From an uncultured Cytophagaceae bacterium (GTDB taxonomy: Bacteria; Bacteroidota; Bacteroidia; Cytophagales; Spirosomataceae), in the NCBI GenBank assembly GCA_938008575.1, contig CALLKB010000152.1:1-35753 (forward strand): 35,753 bases of DNA, read 5' to 3'. Of this stretch, positions 7,789-17,156 are shown piece by piece. A program made the position numbers and the translations under genes. Position 1 is the first letter of the stretch, and every line of letters starts with the position of its first letter. A model generated the notes under the pieces. It saw only the letters and a program-made list of their open reading frames with translations. It was not told where the DNA came from and made no database searches.

Positions 7789-8622
7789 ATGGAAACGGTT
7801 ATTAAGATTGCCTGTCAGGATGAAAAAGGTCTCGTGCACAAAATCACAGGCATTTTATTCGAAAAATTATTGAATGTCACACGCACAAATGAATTTGTTG
7901 ATGAGGCATTTAATCAGTTTTTTATGCGCATTTCCTATGTAGGGAATTGTGAAATTCATGCGCTTCAAGCTGAACTTTTAGCCGTATTACCGCAAAATGC
8001 TCAGGTTGAAATCATTCCGCCCGCATTAAAACGTGTTGTCTTATTAGTAACCAAAGAGCATCACTGCCTGGGAGACTTATTAATCCGTTCACAATTCCAA
8101 GATCTCCCATTTCGAATCGAAGCGGTCATAGGTAATCATGCGATATTAGCCGGTCTATGTGCACAATTTCAAATGCCTTTTCATCTCATCAGTGCCGATG
8201 GACTGGAGCGCGAAGTACATGAAAAGCTTGTTGAAGCCCAAATTGATGCTTACTCTCCAGACTATATTGTTTTGGCGAAGTATATGCGCATTTTGACTCC
8301 CAGCTTTTCTGCGAAATACTTGGGTCGGATGATTAATATTCATCACTCGTTTTTGCCCGCGTTTGTGGGGGCGAAGCCTTACCAACAAGCCTTTGACCGT
8401 GGCGTTAAGATTATCGGTGCCACCGCCCATTTCGTGACAGATGACCTGGATGAAGGTCCGATTATTTGCCAAGATGTCGTAGCGGTCAATCATAGCTATT
8501 CTGCCAAAGAGATGGCTAAAGCGGGTAAAGATGTGGAGAAGATTGTCTTAGCGAATGCCTTAAAGATGGTTTTCGAAGATCGCGTTTTCATGCATCAGAA
8601 TAAGACCATCATTTTTGATTAA
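7789..8622 (+). CDS. purU: Formyltetrahydrofolate deformylase
   Basis: Hydrolyses 10-formyl-tetrahydrofolate to tetrahydrofolate and formate, balancing one-carbon pools and supplying formate to purine synthesis through PurT where that is present. The 277 residues comprise an N-terminal ACT regulatory domain (1-80, ACQDEKGLVHKITGILF) and a C-terminal formyltransferase-fold domain. The catalytic triad of this fold is visible as Asn183 and His185 in INIHHSFLPAF and Asp221 in DDLDEGPI. The loop AKPYQQAFDRGVKIIGATAH separates PurU from Fmt and PurN. Neighbours are unrelated: icd diverges upstream and ffh follows 46 bp downstream on the same strand with no terminator between. Confidence 0.96.
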   Translation: METVIKIACQDEKGLVHKITGILFEKLLNVTRTNEFVDEAFNQFFMRISYVGNCEIHALQAELLAVLPQNAQVEIIPPALKRVVLLVTKEHHCLGDLLIRSQFQDLPFRIEAVIGNHAILAGLCAQFQMPFHLISADGLEREVHEKLVEAQIDAYSPDYIVLAKYMRILTPSFSAKYLGRMINIHHSFLPAFVGAKPYQQAFDRGVKIIGATAHFVTDDLDEGPIICQDVVAVNHSYSAKEMAKAGKDVEKIVLANALKMVFEDRVFMHQNKTIIFD

Positions 8623-8668
8623 GAATTTGCTCCAAAATGCGTAAATTGCATTCCCTTTTTATCATACT

Positions 8669-10003
8669 ATGTTTGAAAATTTAAGTTCCAAGTTAAGTAC
8701 CGCGATGCGGACCCTCAAAGGAAACGGACGCATCACCGATGTGAACGTTGCCGCGACCGTCAAAGAAATTCGTCGGGCGTTAATGGATGCTGATGTAAAC
8801 TATAAAGTTGCCAAAGAAATCACGGATCGTATCAAGGATCAGGCCATGGGCCAGAAAATCTTGATCGCCGTTGAACCAGGCCAATTATTAGTTAAAATCG
8901 TTCAAGAGGAGTTAACCCAATTAATGGGTGGAACCAAACAAGATATTAACCTAAAAGGTGATCCTGCGGTTGTTTTAATCGCTGGTTTACAAGGTTCAGG
9001 TAAGACGACTTTCTCGGGTAAATTAGCCCAACATATTAAAAAAGGAGGCAGAAATGTCTTGTTGGTAGCCTGTGATATTTATCGTCCCGCTGCGATTGAC
9101 CAATTGAAAGTATTGGGAGAGCAAGTAGACGTAGAAGTTTACGCAGAACCTGAAAATAAAGACGCTGTTTCCATCGCACAAAATGCCTTGTCTTATGCCC
9201 GCAAAATGGGTAAGAAAGTTGTGATTGTTGATACTGCGGGTCGTTTGGCTGTCGATGAAGCCATGATGAATGAGATTGCAGCGGTTAAGGAAGCAATTCG
9301 ACCAACCGAAATTTTGTTCGTAGTGGATTCCATGACCGGACAAGATGCGGTGAATACAGCCAAAACCTTCAATGATCGCTTGAATTTTGATGGGGTTGTC
9401 CTAACGAAATTAGATGGTGATTCACGTGGGGGTGCCGCACTTTCTATTCGTCAGGTTGTTGATAAGCCGATCAAGTTTATCTCAACAGGTGAGAAAATGG
9501 AAGCATTGGATTTGTTCTATCCGGACCGGATGGCAAATCGCATTTTGGGCATGGGTGACGTGCTTTCTTTGGTTGAACGTGCTCAACAAGCTTTTGATGA
9601 AGAAGAAGCAGCCCGCTTAAACAAGAAGATTCGTCAAAACAACTTCTCATTCGAAGATTTCTATGCGCAATTGCAACAAATCAAGAAGATGGGTAATATC
9701 AAAGATTTGATGGGCATGGTTCCGGGTATGGGCCAAGCCGTGAAGGATGTGGATATTTCAAATGACTCGTTCAAGCCAATTGAAGCTATTATCCAATCCA
9801 TGACCTTGAAAGAGCGTCAAAACCCCGATATTTTGAACCCGACGCGTAAAAACCGCATTGCAGCTGGATCGGGGACATCGATCCAACAAGTCAATGGCTT
9901 GTTGAAGCAATTTGAAGACATGCGTAAAATGATGCGCATGATGAACAAAGTGCAAGATGGTAAAATGAAAATGCCGAACATGGGAAACATGTTCAAGCGA
10001 TAA
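8669..10003 (+). CDS. ffh: Signal recognition particle protein (SRP54 homologue)
   Basis: GTPase of the bacterial signal recognition particle; binds 4.5S RNA and signal sequences of nascent membrane proteins and docks with FtsY. 444 residues: N domain (1-90, MFENLSSKLSTAMRTLKGNG), then the G domain with G1 GLQGSGKTT (106-114), DTAGRL (188-193) and TKLDGDSRGG (246-255), and finally a methionine-rich M domain (about 325-444) with the RNA-binding SGTSIQQVN and the MMRMMNK region. The ATG at 8669 gives the standard family start. It may be transcribed with purU, 46 bp upstream. An inverted repeat lies just past the stop, at the boundary with the convergent pheT. Confidence 0.98.
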   Translation: MFENLSSKLSTAMRTLKGNGRITDVNVAATVKEIRRALMDADVNYKVAKEITDRIKDQAMGQKILIAVEPGQLLVKIVQEELTQLMGGTKQDINLKGDPAVVLIAGLQGSGKTTFSGKLAQHIKKGGRNVLLVACDIYRPAAIDQLKVLGEQVDVEVYAEPENKDAVSIAQNALSYARKMGKKVVIVDTAGRLAVDEAMMNEIAAVKEAIRPTEILFVVDSMTGQDAVNTAKTFNDRLNFDGVVLTKLDGDSRGGAALSIRQVVDKPIKFISTGEKMEALDLFYPDRMANRILGMGDVLSLVERAQQAFDEEEAARLNKKIRQNNFSFEDFYAQLQQIKKMGNIKDLMGMVPGMGQAVKDVDISNDSFKPIEAIIQSMTLKERQNPDILNPTRKNRIAAGSGTSIQQVNGLLKQFEDMRKMMRMMNKVQDGKMKMPNMGNMFKR

Positions 10004-10013
10004 AATTTGGCAA

Positions 10014-10042
10014 AGCCTTGATTCTATTTACGAATCAAGGCT
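10014..10042. terminator. Stem-loop between convergent ffh and pheT
   Basis: AGCCTTGATTC (10014-10024) and GAATCAAGGCT (10032-10042) pair perfectly around a 7-nt loop. The pheT stop codon lies inside the structure. The T-tract is poor on both strands (CTTTGCC on the minus strand), so this may be a weak terminator or a 3'-end protecting hairpin. Confidence 0.55.
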
Positions 10043-12459
10043 CCCAATTCCTTCTCAAAGCGCGTGATCAATCGATCCATCGTCGCATCAATCACCTTAT
10101 CTGTTAGTGTTTGAGTTTCATCTTGTAGGATGAATGAAACGGAATAGGATTTCTTTCCTTCTCCTAAATTCTTGCCTACATACACATCAAATACAGCTAC
10201 GCTCTTCAATAAATTCTTTTCCGTTTGTTCCGCAACACGTTGAATGGCTTGCAAACTGACCGTTTGGTCTAATACGAGCGATAAGTCGCGACGCACCTCC
10301 GGGAACTTTGAAATTTCTTGATATACAAAGTTTCCTTTCTCTTGCTTCATCCAGAAATCCCAATCGAAATCTGCCATGAAAACTTCCTGTTTCACGTCGA
10401 ATTTTTGAGCCAATTTTGGATGCACTAATCCTAGCGAAACGACTGGTTTTTTGTTAACCGTAATCGTTAAGCCATAGGCAAACACCTGCGATTGTTCAAT
10501 CACCGTCGTGTCAAATTGCGCTACACCCAATTGCTTCATCGTCGCAATTACTTGCGCATATAATTGGTGCAATTGACTTTTTTGTGGCGCATGCGACCAG
10601 GTTTCCCCTTCCGCAAGTCCCGTTGTATAAAGCGCCAAATGGCGTTTTTCGATAAACTTCTCACCTTTTTTATGGTAAGTCTTTCCGAATTCGAAAAGTT
10701 TCAAGTCTTTTTGTCGGCGGTTAATATTGTGCGCCAAAACCTCCAAACCATGGAATACCAAATGCTGACGCATGACGCCTAAATCTTCCGATAATCGGTT
10801 TAAGATTTCAACTGTGTCAAACGTAAGATCCTTGGCGATTAAGCCATGGTATTCTCCTTTTGTCAAAGAATTGCTGATGATTTCTTGGAAACCTTTGGCA
10901 GCTAAACTTTGTCCAATCGTCAATTGAACTTTTTCCTTATCGAGGGCCGGGAATTCTGAGATGAATTTGGCACTTAAATTTTCCGATAAAGGAATGTTGT
11001 CCAATCCATGGATACGAAGAATTTCTTCAATGATATCTGCCTCTCGTGTAACATCCACACGGTATGCGGGAGCTATTGCGATAAACCCTTCTGCCGATTT
11101 ATTTTTTAACTCGAAATCCAAAGCAACAAGAATTTCTTGGATGCGGTCCGCGCCGATTTCTATCCCGATGAGCTGCTTGATTCGCGCATAGGTCATTTGA
11201 ATTTCTGCCAATACCGGTTTTTCTGGATAATAATCCACCAAGTCGGAGCTGATTTGTCCGCCTGCGATTTCTTGGATTAATAAGGCTGCATATTGAATCG
11301 CAAAAGCTTTTGCTTCAATGTCTGTTCCACGTTCGAAACGGAATGATGCATCTGTTTTTAAGCTATGAATTTGTGCTGCTTTACGGATGCGTTCGGGTTT
11401 GAAATAAGCTACTTCTAGATAAATACGAGACGTTGAATCTTGAATCGATGAATCCGCGCCTCCCATGACACCGGCTAAGCCAATCGGCCCTTCAGCATCA
11501 CAGATCATGATTTCTTCTCCTGATAAAGTTCGCTCAGTGCCATCAAGCGTGGTAAATTTTGTGCCTGCTTTTGCTTGGTCAACGATTAATTTGCCGCCAC
11601 GTAATTGATTCCAGTCATACGCGTGCATCGGTTGGCCTAAACCATGGCAAATGTAATTCGTCACATCGACAATGTTATTGATGGGACGTAAGCCAATAGC
11701 CGATAAACGCTCTTGTAACCATGCAGGTGATGGACCTACTTGAACGCCATCAATCGTTAGTCCGCAAAAACGTGTACAACCTGTGTCTTGAATTTTTACC
11801 TCGATAGGGAATGAATTGTTTGCAACCTTAAATGCAGATACATCGGGTAGTTTTACCTCGATTCCACTAACAGCTTTAATGTCACGCGCTACACCCCAGT
11901 GCGATGCTGCATCTGCACGGTTTGGTGTCAGGCCGATTTCCAATACAAGGTCTGAGTCGATTTGGAAATATTGCGCTGCAGGAGTTCCGTTAGTTAATGT
12001 TGTGTCTAAAATCAAGATGCCATCATGCGATGTGCCGATGCCAATTTCGTCTTCAGCGCAAATCATTCCCTCGGATGGTTGCCCGTATACTTTACGTTTT
12101 TCAATCGTAAAAAGTGCTTTTCCCGTATTGTCGTATAAAGTCGTGCCCGGCGTTGCGACAATCACTTTTTGGCCTGCAGCAACATTCGCTGCGCCACAAA
12201 CGATCGTCAATATTTCGTCAAGTCCAGCGTCAACAGTCGTCAGACTGAGTGTTTTTTCTTTTACTTCAAATTTTTCACAGGTCAATACTTCACCTACAAC
12301 GAATCCACGTAAACCCCCAGGGATTTTTTCGTGTGCTTCGATGCCTTCTACTTCTAAACCTGTATTTGTTAATAATACATCGAGTTCCTCTGCTTGGCCT
12401 TGTTGGGGCAAACGAGCCAAATCAATAAAATCACGTAACCAATTAATCGAAATCTTCAT
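10024..12459 (-). CDS. pheT: Phenylalanine--tRNA ligase beta subunit
   Basis: Beta subunit of the (alpha-beta)2 enzyme that charges tRNA(Phe). 811 residues, full family length. Domains in order: the MKISINWLRDFID start, an EMAP-like tRNA-binding domain (about 45-155, VVGEVLTCEKF ... EGMICAEDEIG), the B3/4 editing domain (GLRPINNIVDVTNYICHGLGQPMHAYD), B5 (about 410-480), the catalytic-like core (about 490-700, GFQEIISNSL ... KLFEFG), and the C-terminal FDX-ACB anticodon-binding domain (FPEVRRDLSLVLD ... KSYSVSFILQDETQTLTD). The pheS partner is not in the window. It lies 9 bp downstream of def on the same strand, so the two form an operon. Confidence 0.98.
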   Translation of the reverse strand: MKISINWLRDFIDLARLPQQGQAEELDVLLTNTGLEVEGIEAHEKIPGGLRGFVVGEVLTCEKFEVKEKTLSLTTVDAGLDEILTIVCGAANVAAGQKVIVATPGTTLYDNTGKALFTIEKRKVYGQPSEGMICAEDEIGIGTSHDGILILDTTLTNGTPAAQYFQIDSDLVLEIGLTPNRADAASHWGVARDIKAVSGIEVKLPDVSAFKVANNSFPIEVKIQDTGCTRFCGLTIDGVQVGPSPAWLQERLSAIGLRPINNIVDVTNYICHGLGQPMHAYDWNQLRGGKLIVDQAKAGTKFTTLDGTERTLSGEEIMICDAEGPIGLAGVMGGADSSIQDSTSRIYLEVAYFKPERIRKAAQIHSLKTDASFRFERGTDIEAKAFAIQYAALLIQEIAGGQISSDLVDYYPEKPVLAEIQMTYARIKQLIGIEIGADRIQEILVALDFELKNKSAEGFIAIAPAYRVDVTREADIIEEILRIHGLDNIPLSENLSAKFISEFPALDKEKVQLTIGQSLAAKGFQEIISNSLTKGEYHGLIAKDLTFDTVEILNRLSEDLGVMRQHLVFHGLEVLAHNINRRQKDLKLFEFGKTYHKKGEKFIEKRHLALYTTGLAEGETWSHAPQKSQLHQLYAQVIATMKQLGVAQFDTTVIEQSQVFAYGLTITVNKKPVVSLGLVHPKLAQKFDVKQEVFMADFDWDFWMKQEKGNFVYQEISKFPEVRRDLSLVLDQTVSLQAIQRVAEQTEKNLLKSVAVFDVYVGKNLGEGKKSYSVSFILQDETQTLTDKVIDATMDRLITRFEKELGALIRK

Positions 12460-12468
12460 GTTGCTGAA

Positions 12469-13041
12469 TTAGCGGGATAACTTCATTTTATAATCCACAG
12501 AAACCTTCCCGCGGGTAATATCACTTAACTTGTTTTTGATCATCCGTTTTTTGACAACATTCAGGTGATCCGTAAATAAAACCCCTTCGATGTGATCATA
12601 TTCGTGCTGAATGATACGTGCGGCAAAGCCTTCAAAAACGTCTGTTCTTTCTTCACCTTTTTCTGTCCAGTAATGGATTTTGACATATTCTGGCCGGAAT
12701 ACTTCGCCTCGAATTCCCGGAATGGATAGGCATCCTTCTTCGAATCCCCACTCCTCACCCGTTTCATCTAAGATGGTTGCGTTCACAAAAACCTTTTTGA
12801 AATCGATTAATGATGGGTCGATGTCCTCTTCTTCTTCTCCTTCATTCATGGGTCTACCATCAACAACAAAAAGGCGGATGTCCATGCCGATTTGAGGTGC
12901 TGCAAGGCCTACGCCACTAGCAGCATACATGGTTTCAAACATGTCTTCAGAAAGCTTGACTAAATCAAGGGAACTGAAATCAACAGGTTTTGCCACTTTG
13001 CGTAGGACCGGGTCGCCGTAAGGGATGATGGGATATATCAT
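12469..13041 (-). CDS. def: Peptide deformylase
   Basis: Removes the N-formyl group from nascent proteins; metal-dependent hydrolase at the ribosome exit. 190 residues. All three family motifs are present: GVGLAAPQ (43-50), EGCLS with metal-ligand Cys104 (102-106), and QHEYDH with His146, Glu147 and His150. An acidic insertion EGEEEEDID (67-75) lies between motifs 1 and 2, making it somewhat longer than the E. coli enzyme. Its ATG is 22 bp after a TAAATTTG box on the minus strand. It is followed 9 bp later by pheT, so it heads a def-pheT operon. It acts on the product of the formylation pathway begun by fmt at the left edge. Confidence 0.97.
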   Translation of the reverse strand: MIYPIIPYGDPVLRKVAKPVDFSSLDLVKLSEDMFETMYAASGVGLAAPQIGMDIRLFVVDGRPMNEGEEEEDIDPSLIDFKKVFVNATILDETGEEWGFEEGCLSIPGIRGEVFRPEYVKIHYWTEKGEERTDVFEGFAARIIQHEYDHIEGVLFTDHLNVVKKRMIKNKLSDITRGKVSVDYKMKLSR

Positions 13042-13062
13042 TGTCTATAAAAAATCAAACCG

Positions 13063-13070
13063 CAAATTTA
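13063..13070 (-). promoter_or_regulatory. -7 element of the def-pheT promoter
   Basis: On the minus strand this reads TAAATTTG, a TANNTTTG match 21 bp before the def ATG. No TTG is found at the usual -33 distance. Confidence 0.45.
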
Positions 13071-13116
13071 ACGAAAAAACGGGAAAATGTGGAATTTTTA
13101 AAAGCGAATGGAGTCC

Positions 13117-13144
13117 TTTGGTTTCCTTATTTTTTTGTAATTTG
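13117..13144 (+). promoter_or_regulatory. Possible promoter of ppa (TTTG-N17-TAATTTG)
   Basis: TTTG (13117-13120) and TAATTTG (13138-13144) resemble the consensus, but the -7 box is one base short and the spacer is 17 bp. The ppa ATG is 45 bp further on. Confidence 0.35.
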
Positions 13145-13189
13145 CGAAGATTATGAAACCTAAGTTGTTTTTTGATATAAGATAAAAAT

Positions 13190-13807
13190 ATGAATCGTAA
13201 CTTTTTTAAAGCACATCCTTGGCATGGTATCCAAATTGGAGACCAAATGCCTGAACAAGTAACTGCATTTATTGAAATCGTACCTACGGATACGGTTAAA
13301 TATGAAATTGATAAACAAACGGGATATTTGAAGATTGATCGTCCTCAAAAATTCTCTAACATTGTTCCCGCTCTATATGGCTTTTTGCCACAAACCTATT
13401 GTGCGGATGGTATTGCGGAATTAGCGCGTAAATATTCAGGTAAGGATATTATGCAAGGTGATGGGGATCCATTGGATATTTTAGTGCTTTCTGAGCGTGC
13501 AATCACGCATGGTGATATTTTATGTCAAGCAATTCCTATTGGAGGAATTCGTATGATTGATAAGGGTGAGGCGGATGATAAAATCATTGCGGTATTGAAG
13601 GATGATCCTATTTATGGCAAGTGGCGTGATATTTCTGACGCACCGAAGGATATCGTTCAACGTTTACGTCACTATTTTTGGACGTACAAGATGTTGCCTG
13701 GCGAAACTACTTCGCTTGCTGTAGATATTGATGACGTATATGGTCGCGAGATTGCGCATGAGGTAATTCGTCAATCACGCGAAGATTACCGTAAAAACTT
13801 TGGATAG
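13190..13807 (+). CDS. ppa: Inorganic pyrophosphatase (family I)
   Basis: Hydrolyses pyrophosphate to two phosphates with Mg2+ in the cytoplasm, pulling biosynthetic reactions such as aminoacylation forward. 205 residues, typical for family I in Bacteroidota. The signature DGDPLDILVL gives metal ligands Asp91, Asp93 and Asp96. Other active-site blocks are KYEIDKQTGYLKIDR (Glu and Lys), YGFLPQTYC, and KDDPIYGKWRDI. It is a monocistronic gene between the divergent def-pheT operon and sppA (76 bp downstream, same strand). Confidence 0.97.
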   Translation: MNRNFFKAHPWHGIQIGDQMPEQVTAFIEIVPTDTVKYEIDKQTGYLKIDRPQKFSNIVPALYGFLPQTYCADGIAELARKYSGKDIMQGDGDPLDILVLSERAITHGDILCQAIPIGGIRMIDKGEADDKIIAVLKDDPIYGKWRDISDAPKDIVQRLRHYFWTYKMLPGETTSLAVDIDDVYGREIAHEVIRQSREDYRKNFG

Positions 13808-13883
13808 ACATTTGACCGTTGGTCATATTTAGAGCCAAATTGAATGAAAGCTTTCGATATTCGTATCGACTAAACTAATAGCT

Positions 13884-15659
13884 ATGTGGCAATTTGTTAA
13901 ATATTCGTTGGCTACCCTGGTAGGCATTTGCTTGTTTTTTGTTTTTGCTTTACTCCTGATTGTTGGCGTAGGAGCTGCAATGGAAGGCGGAGAGAAAGAG
14001 TTTGAAGTAAAAGAACAGTCGATCTTACGGTTAGATTTGAATCGACCATTCGTAGAAAATGCCTCTACGGAAGATAATCCATTAGATGATATACCCAATC
14101 CTTTCTTTGCCAATACGGATAAATTAGGATTAATTCAGGTACTATCTGCCTTGGAGCGCGCTCGAGTTGATTCCAATATCAAGGGAATTTACTTGGATGT
14201 AAGCTTTCCGATTGCGGGTTATGCCAAATTGACCGAGGTCCGCAATGCGTTAGCGAAATTCAAAAAGTCGGGGAAATTTGTCTATGCTTACGCGAATTCA
14301 TATTCGGAAAAAGGATACTTCGTGGCTTCCGTTGCTGATGTCGTATATCTTAATCCGGCTGGTTTATTGGACTTCAATGGGGTGAGTGTTCAATACATGT
14401 TTTTCAAAAAAGCTTTTGATAAATTAGAGATTGAGCCTTTGGTTTTCCGAGTAGGACAGTTTAAATCTGCTGTGGAGCCGTTTATTCGGGAGGATATGAG
14501 CCCTGAAAACAAGATGCAGACCTTGTCTTTTATTCAGTCCATTAATAAAGATGTTTTCCAAAAAATATCGGAGAGTCGGGGAATTTCAGCTGCGAAGCTG
14601 AATACGATTGCAGATAGTTTACAAGCATTTGATCCAAGAAATGCGGAACGTTTGGGCATGGTCAAATTGGGTTATTTGGATGAATTTGAGGCGAAATTGA
14701 AGTCTTTGACGGGTAAAAAAGCTTCTGAGGAGTTGAAATATGTCAAGCTTGGTGATTATCTACATGCTAAAAATCCCATTCCAACGGTTGAGGGAAACAA
14801 CAAGATTGCAGTCCTAGTTGCTGAAGGTGAAATTGTTGGGACGCAAGGTGGCGATGGTAGTATTGGATCTGATGATTTTGTTAAAGAGTTGAAGAAACTG
14901 CGTGAAAATAAATCCGTGAAGGCAATTGTATTGCGAATCGATTCGCCGGGTGGATCTTCATTAGCTTCTGATATCATGTGGCGCGAGATTGAGCTAACTA
15001 AGAAAGTGAAGCCGGTCATTGCATCCATGTCGGATTATGCTGCTTCAGGTGGATATTACATGGCGATGGGGACGGATGTGATTGTGGCGCAGCCTACAAC
15101 GATTACGGGTTCTATTGGTATTTTTGCGCAATGGTTGAACTTGGATAATTTCTTTAAAAACAAATTAGGTATTACGCAAGATCATGTAAATACACATGCC
15201 CATTCGAATTTTATGACGTCCGCAAGTTCGCTGACTGATTTCGAGAAATCGGTTGTGCAAAACATGGTCAATCAAGGTTATTTGTCATTTACTTCCAAAG
15301 CTGCGCAAGGTCGTAAGATGTCTTTAGTCAAATTGCAATCTTTAGCCGGAGGACGTGTGTGGACGGGTGTTCAAGCCAAGCAAATTGGATTAGTAGATGA
15401 GTTAGGAGGTTTGGATCGGGCGATTGAAATTGCGGCCGACCGAGCAAAATTGCCTCCAGCGAGTTATAAAGTTGCGGTTTATCCCAAAGAGAAATCGTTT
15501 TTTGATGAATTGCTTTCAAGTGCTTTTTCAGAGTCTTCGATGGAGTCTCGTTTTGTGCAGTCCAATATGCCTTGGACAAAGTCAATTTGGGAATTAGATC
15601 GCATGAAAAAGCGTGAAGGGTTTTTGGCATTGATGCCGTTTATGATGGAATTGGAATAG
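13884..15659 (+). CDS. sppA: Signal peptide peptidase SppA, 67-kDa type
   Basis: Membrane-bound serine protease that degrades cleaved signal peptides in the envelope. 591 residues, the double-length form with tandem Clp/crotonase-like domains. A single TM segment lies at residues of about 8-32 (SLATLVGICLFFVFALLLIV). The general base Lys194 is in the N-terminal repeat (FRVGQFKSAVEP). The nucleophile Ser388 is in the C-terminal repeat (YAASGGYYMA), matching the Ser-Lys dyad split over both repeats in E. coli SppA. RIDSPGGSS and TGSIGIF are also conserved. bioB follows 12 bp after the stop, so the two are probably co-transcribed although functionally unrelated. Confidence 0.96.
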   Translation: MWQFVKYSLATLVGICLFFVFALLLIVGVGAAMEGGEKEFEVKEQSILRLDLNRPFVENASTEDNPLDDIPNPFFANTDKLGLIQVLSALERARVDSNIKGIYLDVSFPIAGYAKLTEVRNALAKFKKSGKFVYAYANSYSEKGYFVASVADVVYLNPAGLLDFNGVSVQYMFFKKAFDKLEIEPLVFRVGQFKSAVEPFIREDMSPENKMQTLSFIQSINKDVFQKISESRGISAAKLNTIADSLQAFDPRNAERLGMVKLGYLDEFEAKLKSLTGKKASEELKYVKLGDYLHAKNPIPTVEGNNKIAVLVAEGEIVGTQGGDGSIGSDDFVKELKKLRENKSVKAIVLRIDSPGGSSLASDIMWREIELTKKVKPVIASMSDYAASGGYYMAMGTDVIVAQPTTITGSIGIFAQWLNLDNFFKNKLGITQDHVNTHAHSNFMTSASSLTDFEKSVVQNMVNQGYLSFTSKAAQGRKMSLVKLQSLAGGRVWTGVQAKQIGLVDELGGLDRAIEIAADRAKLPPASYKVAVYPKEKSFFDELLSSAFSESSMESRFVQSNMPWTKSIWELDRMKKREGFLALMPFMMELE

Positions 15660-15671
15660 TTAATTAAGAAT

Positions 15672-16694
15672 ATGGAGATTAGAAATAATTGGACACGTGA
15701 AGAGGTTGAGCAGATTTTCAACCAACCTTTTTTGGATTTAGTATATCAAGCGGCTACGGTTCACCGTGCTTATCATGATCCGAATGAAGTGCAAATCAGT
15801 ACGCTTTTGTCTATCAAAACAGGTGGATGTCCTGAGGATTGCTCATACTGCTCTCAAGCAGCTCGTTACCATACAAATGTTAAGGTTCAGAAGCTTTTGC
15901 CTTATGAAGAGGTGATTCAGGCAGCTGTTCGTGCGAAAGATAATGGTAGTTCTCGTTTTTGCATGGGTGCTGCCTGGCGTGAAGTGCGTGATAATAAAGA
16001 CTTTGATCGTGTTTTAGACATGGTAAAAGGGGTGAATTCTTTGGGTATGGAGGTTTGTTGTACCCTGGGAATGCTTTCAGAAGATCAAGCGCAAAAGTTG
16101 AAAGATGCAGGCCTTTATGCCTACAATCATAACATCGATACATCTGAAGAATATTACGATGATGTCATCTCAACGCGTACCTATGATGATCGTTTAGAAA
16201 CGTTAGGGAATATACGTAAGGCGAAATTGTCGGTATGTTCAGGAGGAATTATTGGTATGGGTGAAAGCGCAGCGGACCGAATCGGGATGTTGTTGACTTT
16301 GGCGAATTTGCCGGAACATCCAGGTTCAGTACCTGTGAATAATTTAGTTCCTGTGGAAGGGACGCCATTTGAGAACCAACAAACTGCATCGGTGTGGGAT
16401 TTGGTTCGCGTGATTGCAACGGCTCGTATTATGATGCCTAAGTCGGCGGTTCGTTTATCCGCAGGTCGTTTGGAATTAAATTATGAAGGCCAAGCGTTCT
16501 GCTTTATGGCTGGTGCAAATTCGATTTTCTCAGGTGATGTCTTATTGACTACACCGAATCCAGATGCGAAGTCGGATAAGGAGTTATTCCAAATCTTAAA
16601 CATCAAGCCGAAAGAGGCTTTCAAGGATGAGCAGAAAGCGGGGATTGAGTTTAATCAAATCCCAAGTGCACAGGGACTTGAACATAAACATTAA
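15672..16694 (+). CDS. bioB: Biotin synthase
   Basis: Radical-SAM enzyme that inserts sulfur into dethiobiotin, the last step of biotin synthesis. 340 residues. The [4Fe-4S]/SAM motif is Cys53-x3-Cys57-x2-Cys60 (CPEDCSYC). The auxiliary [2Fe-2S] cluster ligands are visible as Cys97 ([10 protein letters not shown]), Cys129 (GMEVCCTLG), Cys189 ([14 protein letters not shown]) and Arg261 (SAVRLSAGR). There is a second Cys at 130, where E. coli has Met. Other bio genes are absent from the window. It lies 12 bp downstream of sppA and ends just before a strong terminator shared with the convergent GNAT gene. Confidence 0.97.
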   Translation: MEIRNNWTREEVEQIFNQPFLDLVYQAATVHRAYHDPNEVQISTLLSIKTGGCPEDCSYCSQAARYHTNVKVQKLLPYEEVIQAAVRAKDNGSSRFCMGAAWREVRDNKDFDRVLDMVKGVNSLGMEVCCTLGMLSEDQAQKLKDAGLYAYNHNIDTSEEYYDDVISTRTYDDRLETLGNIRKAKLSVCSGGIIGMGESAADRIGMLLTLANLPEHPGSVPVNNLVPVEGTPFENQQTASVWDLVRVIATARIMMPKSAVRLSAGRLELNYEGQAFCFMAGANSIFSGDVLLTTPNPDAKSDKELFQILNIKPKEAFKDEQKAGIEFNQIPSAQGLEHKH

Positions 16695-16699
16695 AATGC

Positions 16700-16731
16700 A
16701 AGCGCTATTCCGAAAGGGGTAGCGCTTTTTT
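16700..16731 (+). terminator. Rho-independent terminator of sppA-bioB
   Basis: AAGCGCTA (16700-16707) pairs with TAGCGCTT (16720-16727). The stem extends inward by TTCC/GGGG to a GAAA tetraloop, then a T6 run follows. The outer stem also encodes the last codons and stop (16705-16707) of the convergent acetyltransferase gene. Confidence 0.92.
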
Positions 16732-17148
16732 CATACGGTAATGTTGGATTTCCCCAAAGAGTAAGTACGATTCTTGTTCAATGTGATAGCCTAAGCTCTT
16801 GTAAAATGGCACTGCATTTTCGCGTGCTTCAAGAACCATTTCTTGCCATCCATTTTCCACTGCTACCTTTTCCAAGTAACTCATTATCAGTTTTCCAATT
16901 CCTTTGCCTTGTTGGTCCGTTGCTACCGCGACGCATCTCACTTGGCCCTGTAAATGGGCACATTCATGCATGCGTGCCACGCCGAGTGCTTTTCCGTCTT
17001 CATCAATAGCCATTACATGAATGGCTGTTGCTTCATCTTGTAAAACTTCAGAACCAAGTGGTTGATTCCAAGGTTCACGCAATACGTGGTAGCGCAGGGC
17101 GTAATAGGCCTTCCAATCGGCTTCTGTATGTGGTGCTTTGATTTCCAT
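16705..17148 (-). CDS. GNAT-family N-acetyltransferase
   Basis: 147-residue single-domain acetyl-CoA-dependent acetyltransferase; substrate unknown. The acetyl-CoA pyrophosphate-binding loop is QGKGIG (80-85) after the beta-4 strand VRCVAV. NAVPFYKSLGYHIEQESYLL near residues 112-131 is the usual C-terminal GNAT block. The N terminus (EADWKAYYALRYHVLREPWNQP) resembles ElaA/YitH-like members with an early RxxVLR-type helix. The ATG lies only 8 bp beyond a 32-bp palindrome that separates it from rny on the same strand. It may therefore be expressed by read-through or from a small promoter at 17191-17198. Its stop is inside the bioB terminator. Family certain, function open. Confidence 0.88.
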   Translation of the reverse strand: MEIKAPHTEADWKAYYALRYHVLREPWNQPLGSEVLQDEATAIHVMAIDEDGKALGVARMHECAHLQGQVRCVAVATDQQGKGIGKLIMSYLEKVAVENGWQEMVLEARENAVPFYKSLGYHIEQESYLLFGEIQHYRMKKALPLSE

Positions 17149-17156
17149 AAAAAGTA

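Noticed and set aside
8646-8675. TTG-N19-TATGTTTG promoter match overlapping the ffh start codon
   Set aside because: Sequence and spacing fit, but transcription would start inside ffh and MFENLSSKL is the standard family N terminus, so a chance match is more likely; transcription probably comes from purU.
11816-12472. 218-codon open frame antisense to pheT
   Set aside because: The minus strand encodes a full-length, highly conserved PheT; the antisense frame has no motif and is a codon-structure shadow.
13813-13825. TGACC-GTT-GGTCA hairpin after ppa as a terminator
   Set aside because: Only a 5-bp stem and no T-tract follows; too weak to call.
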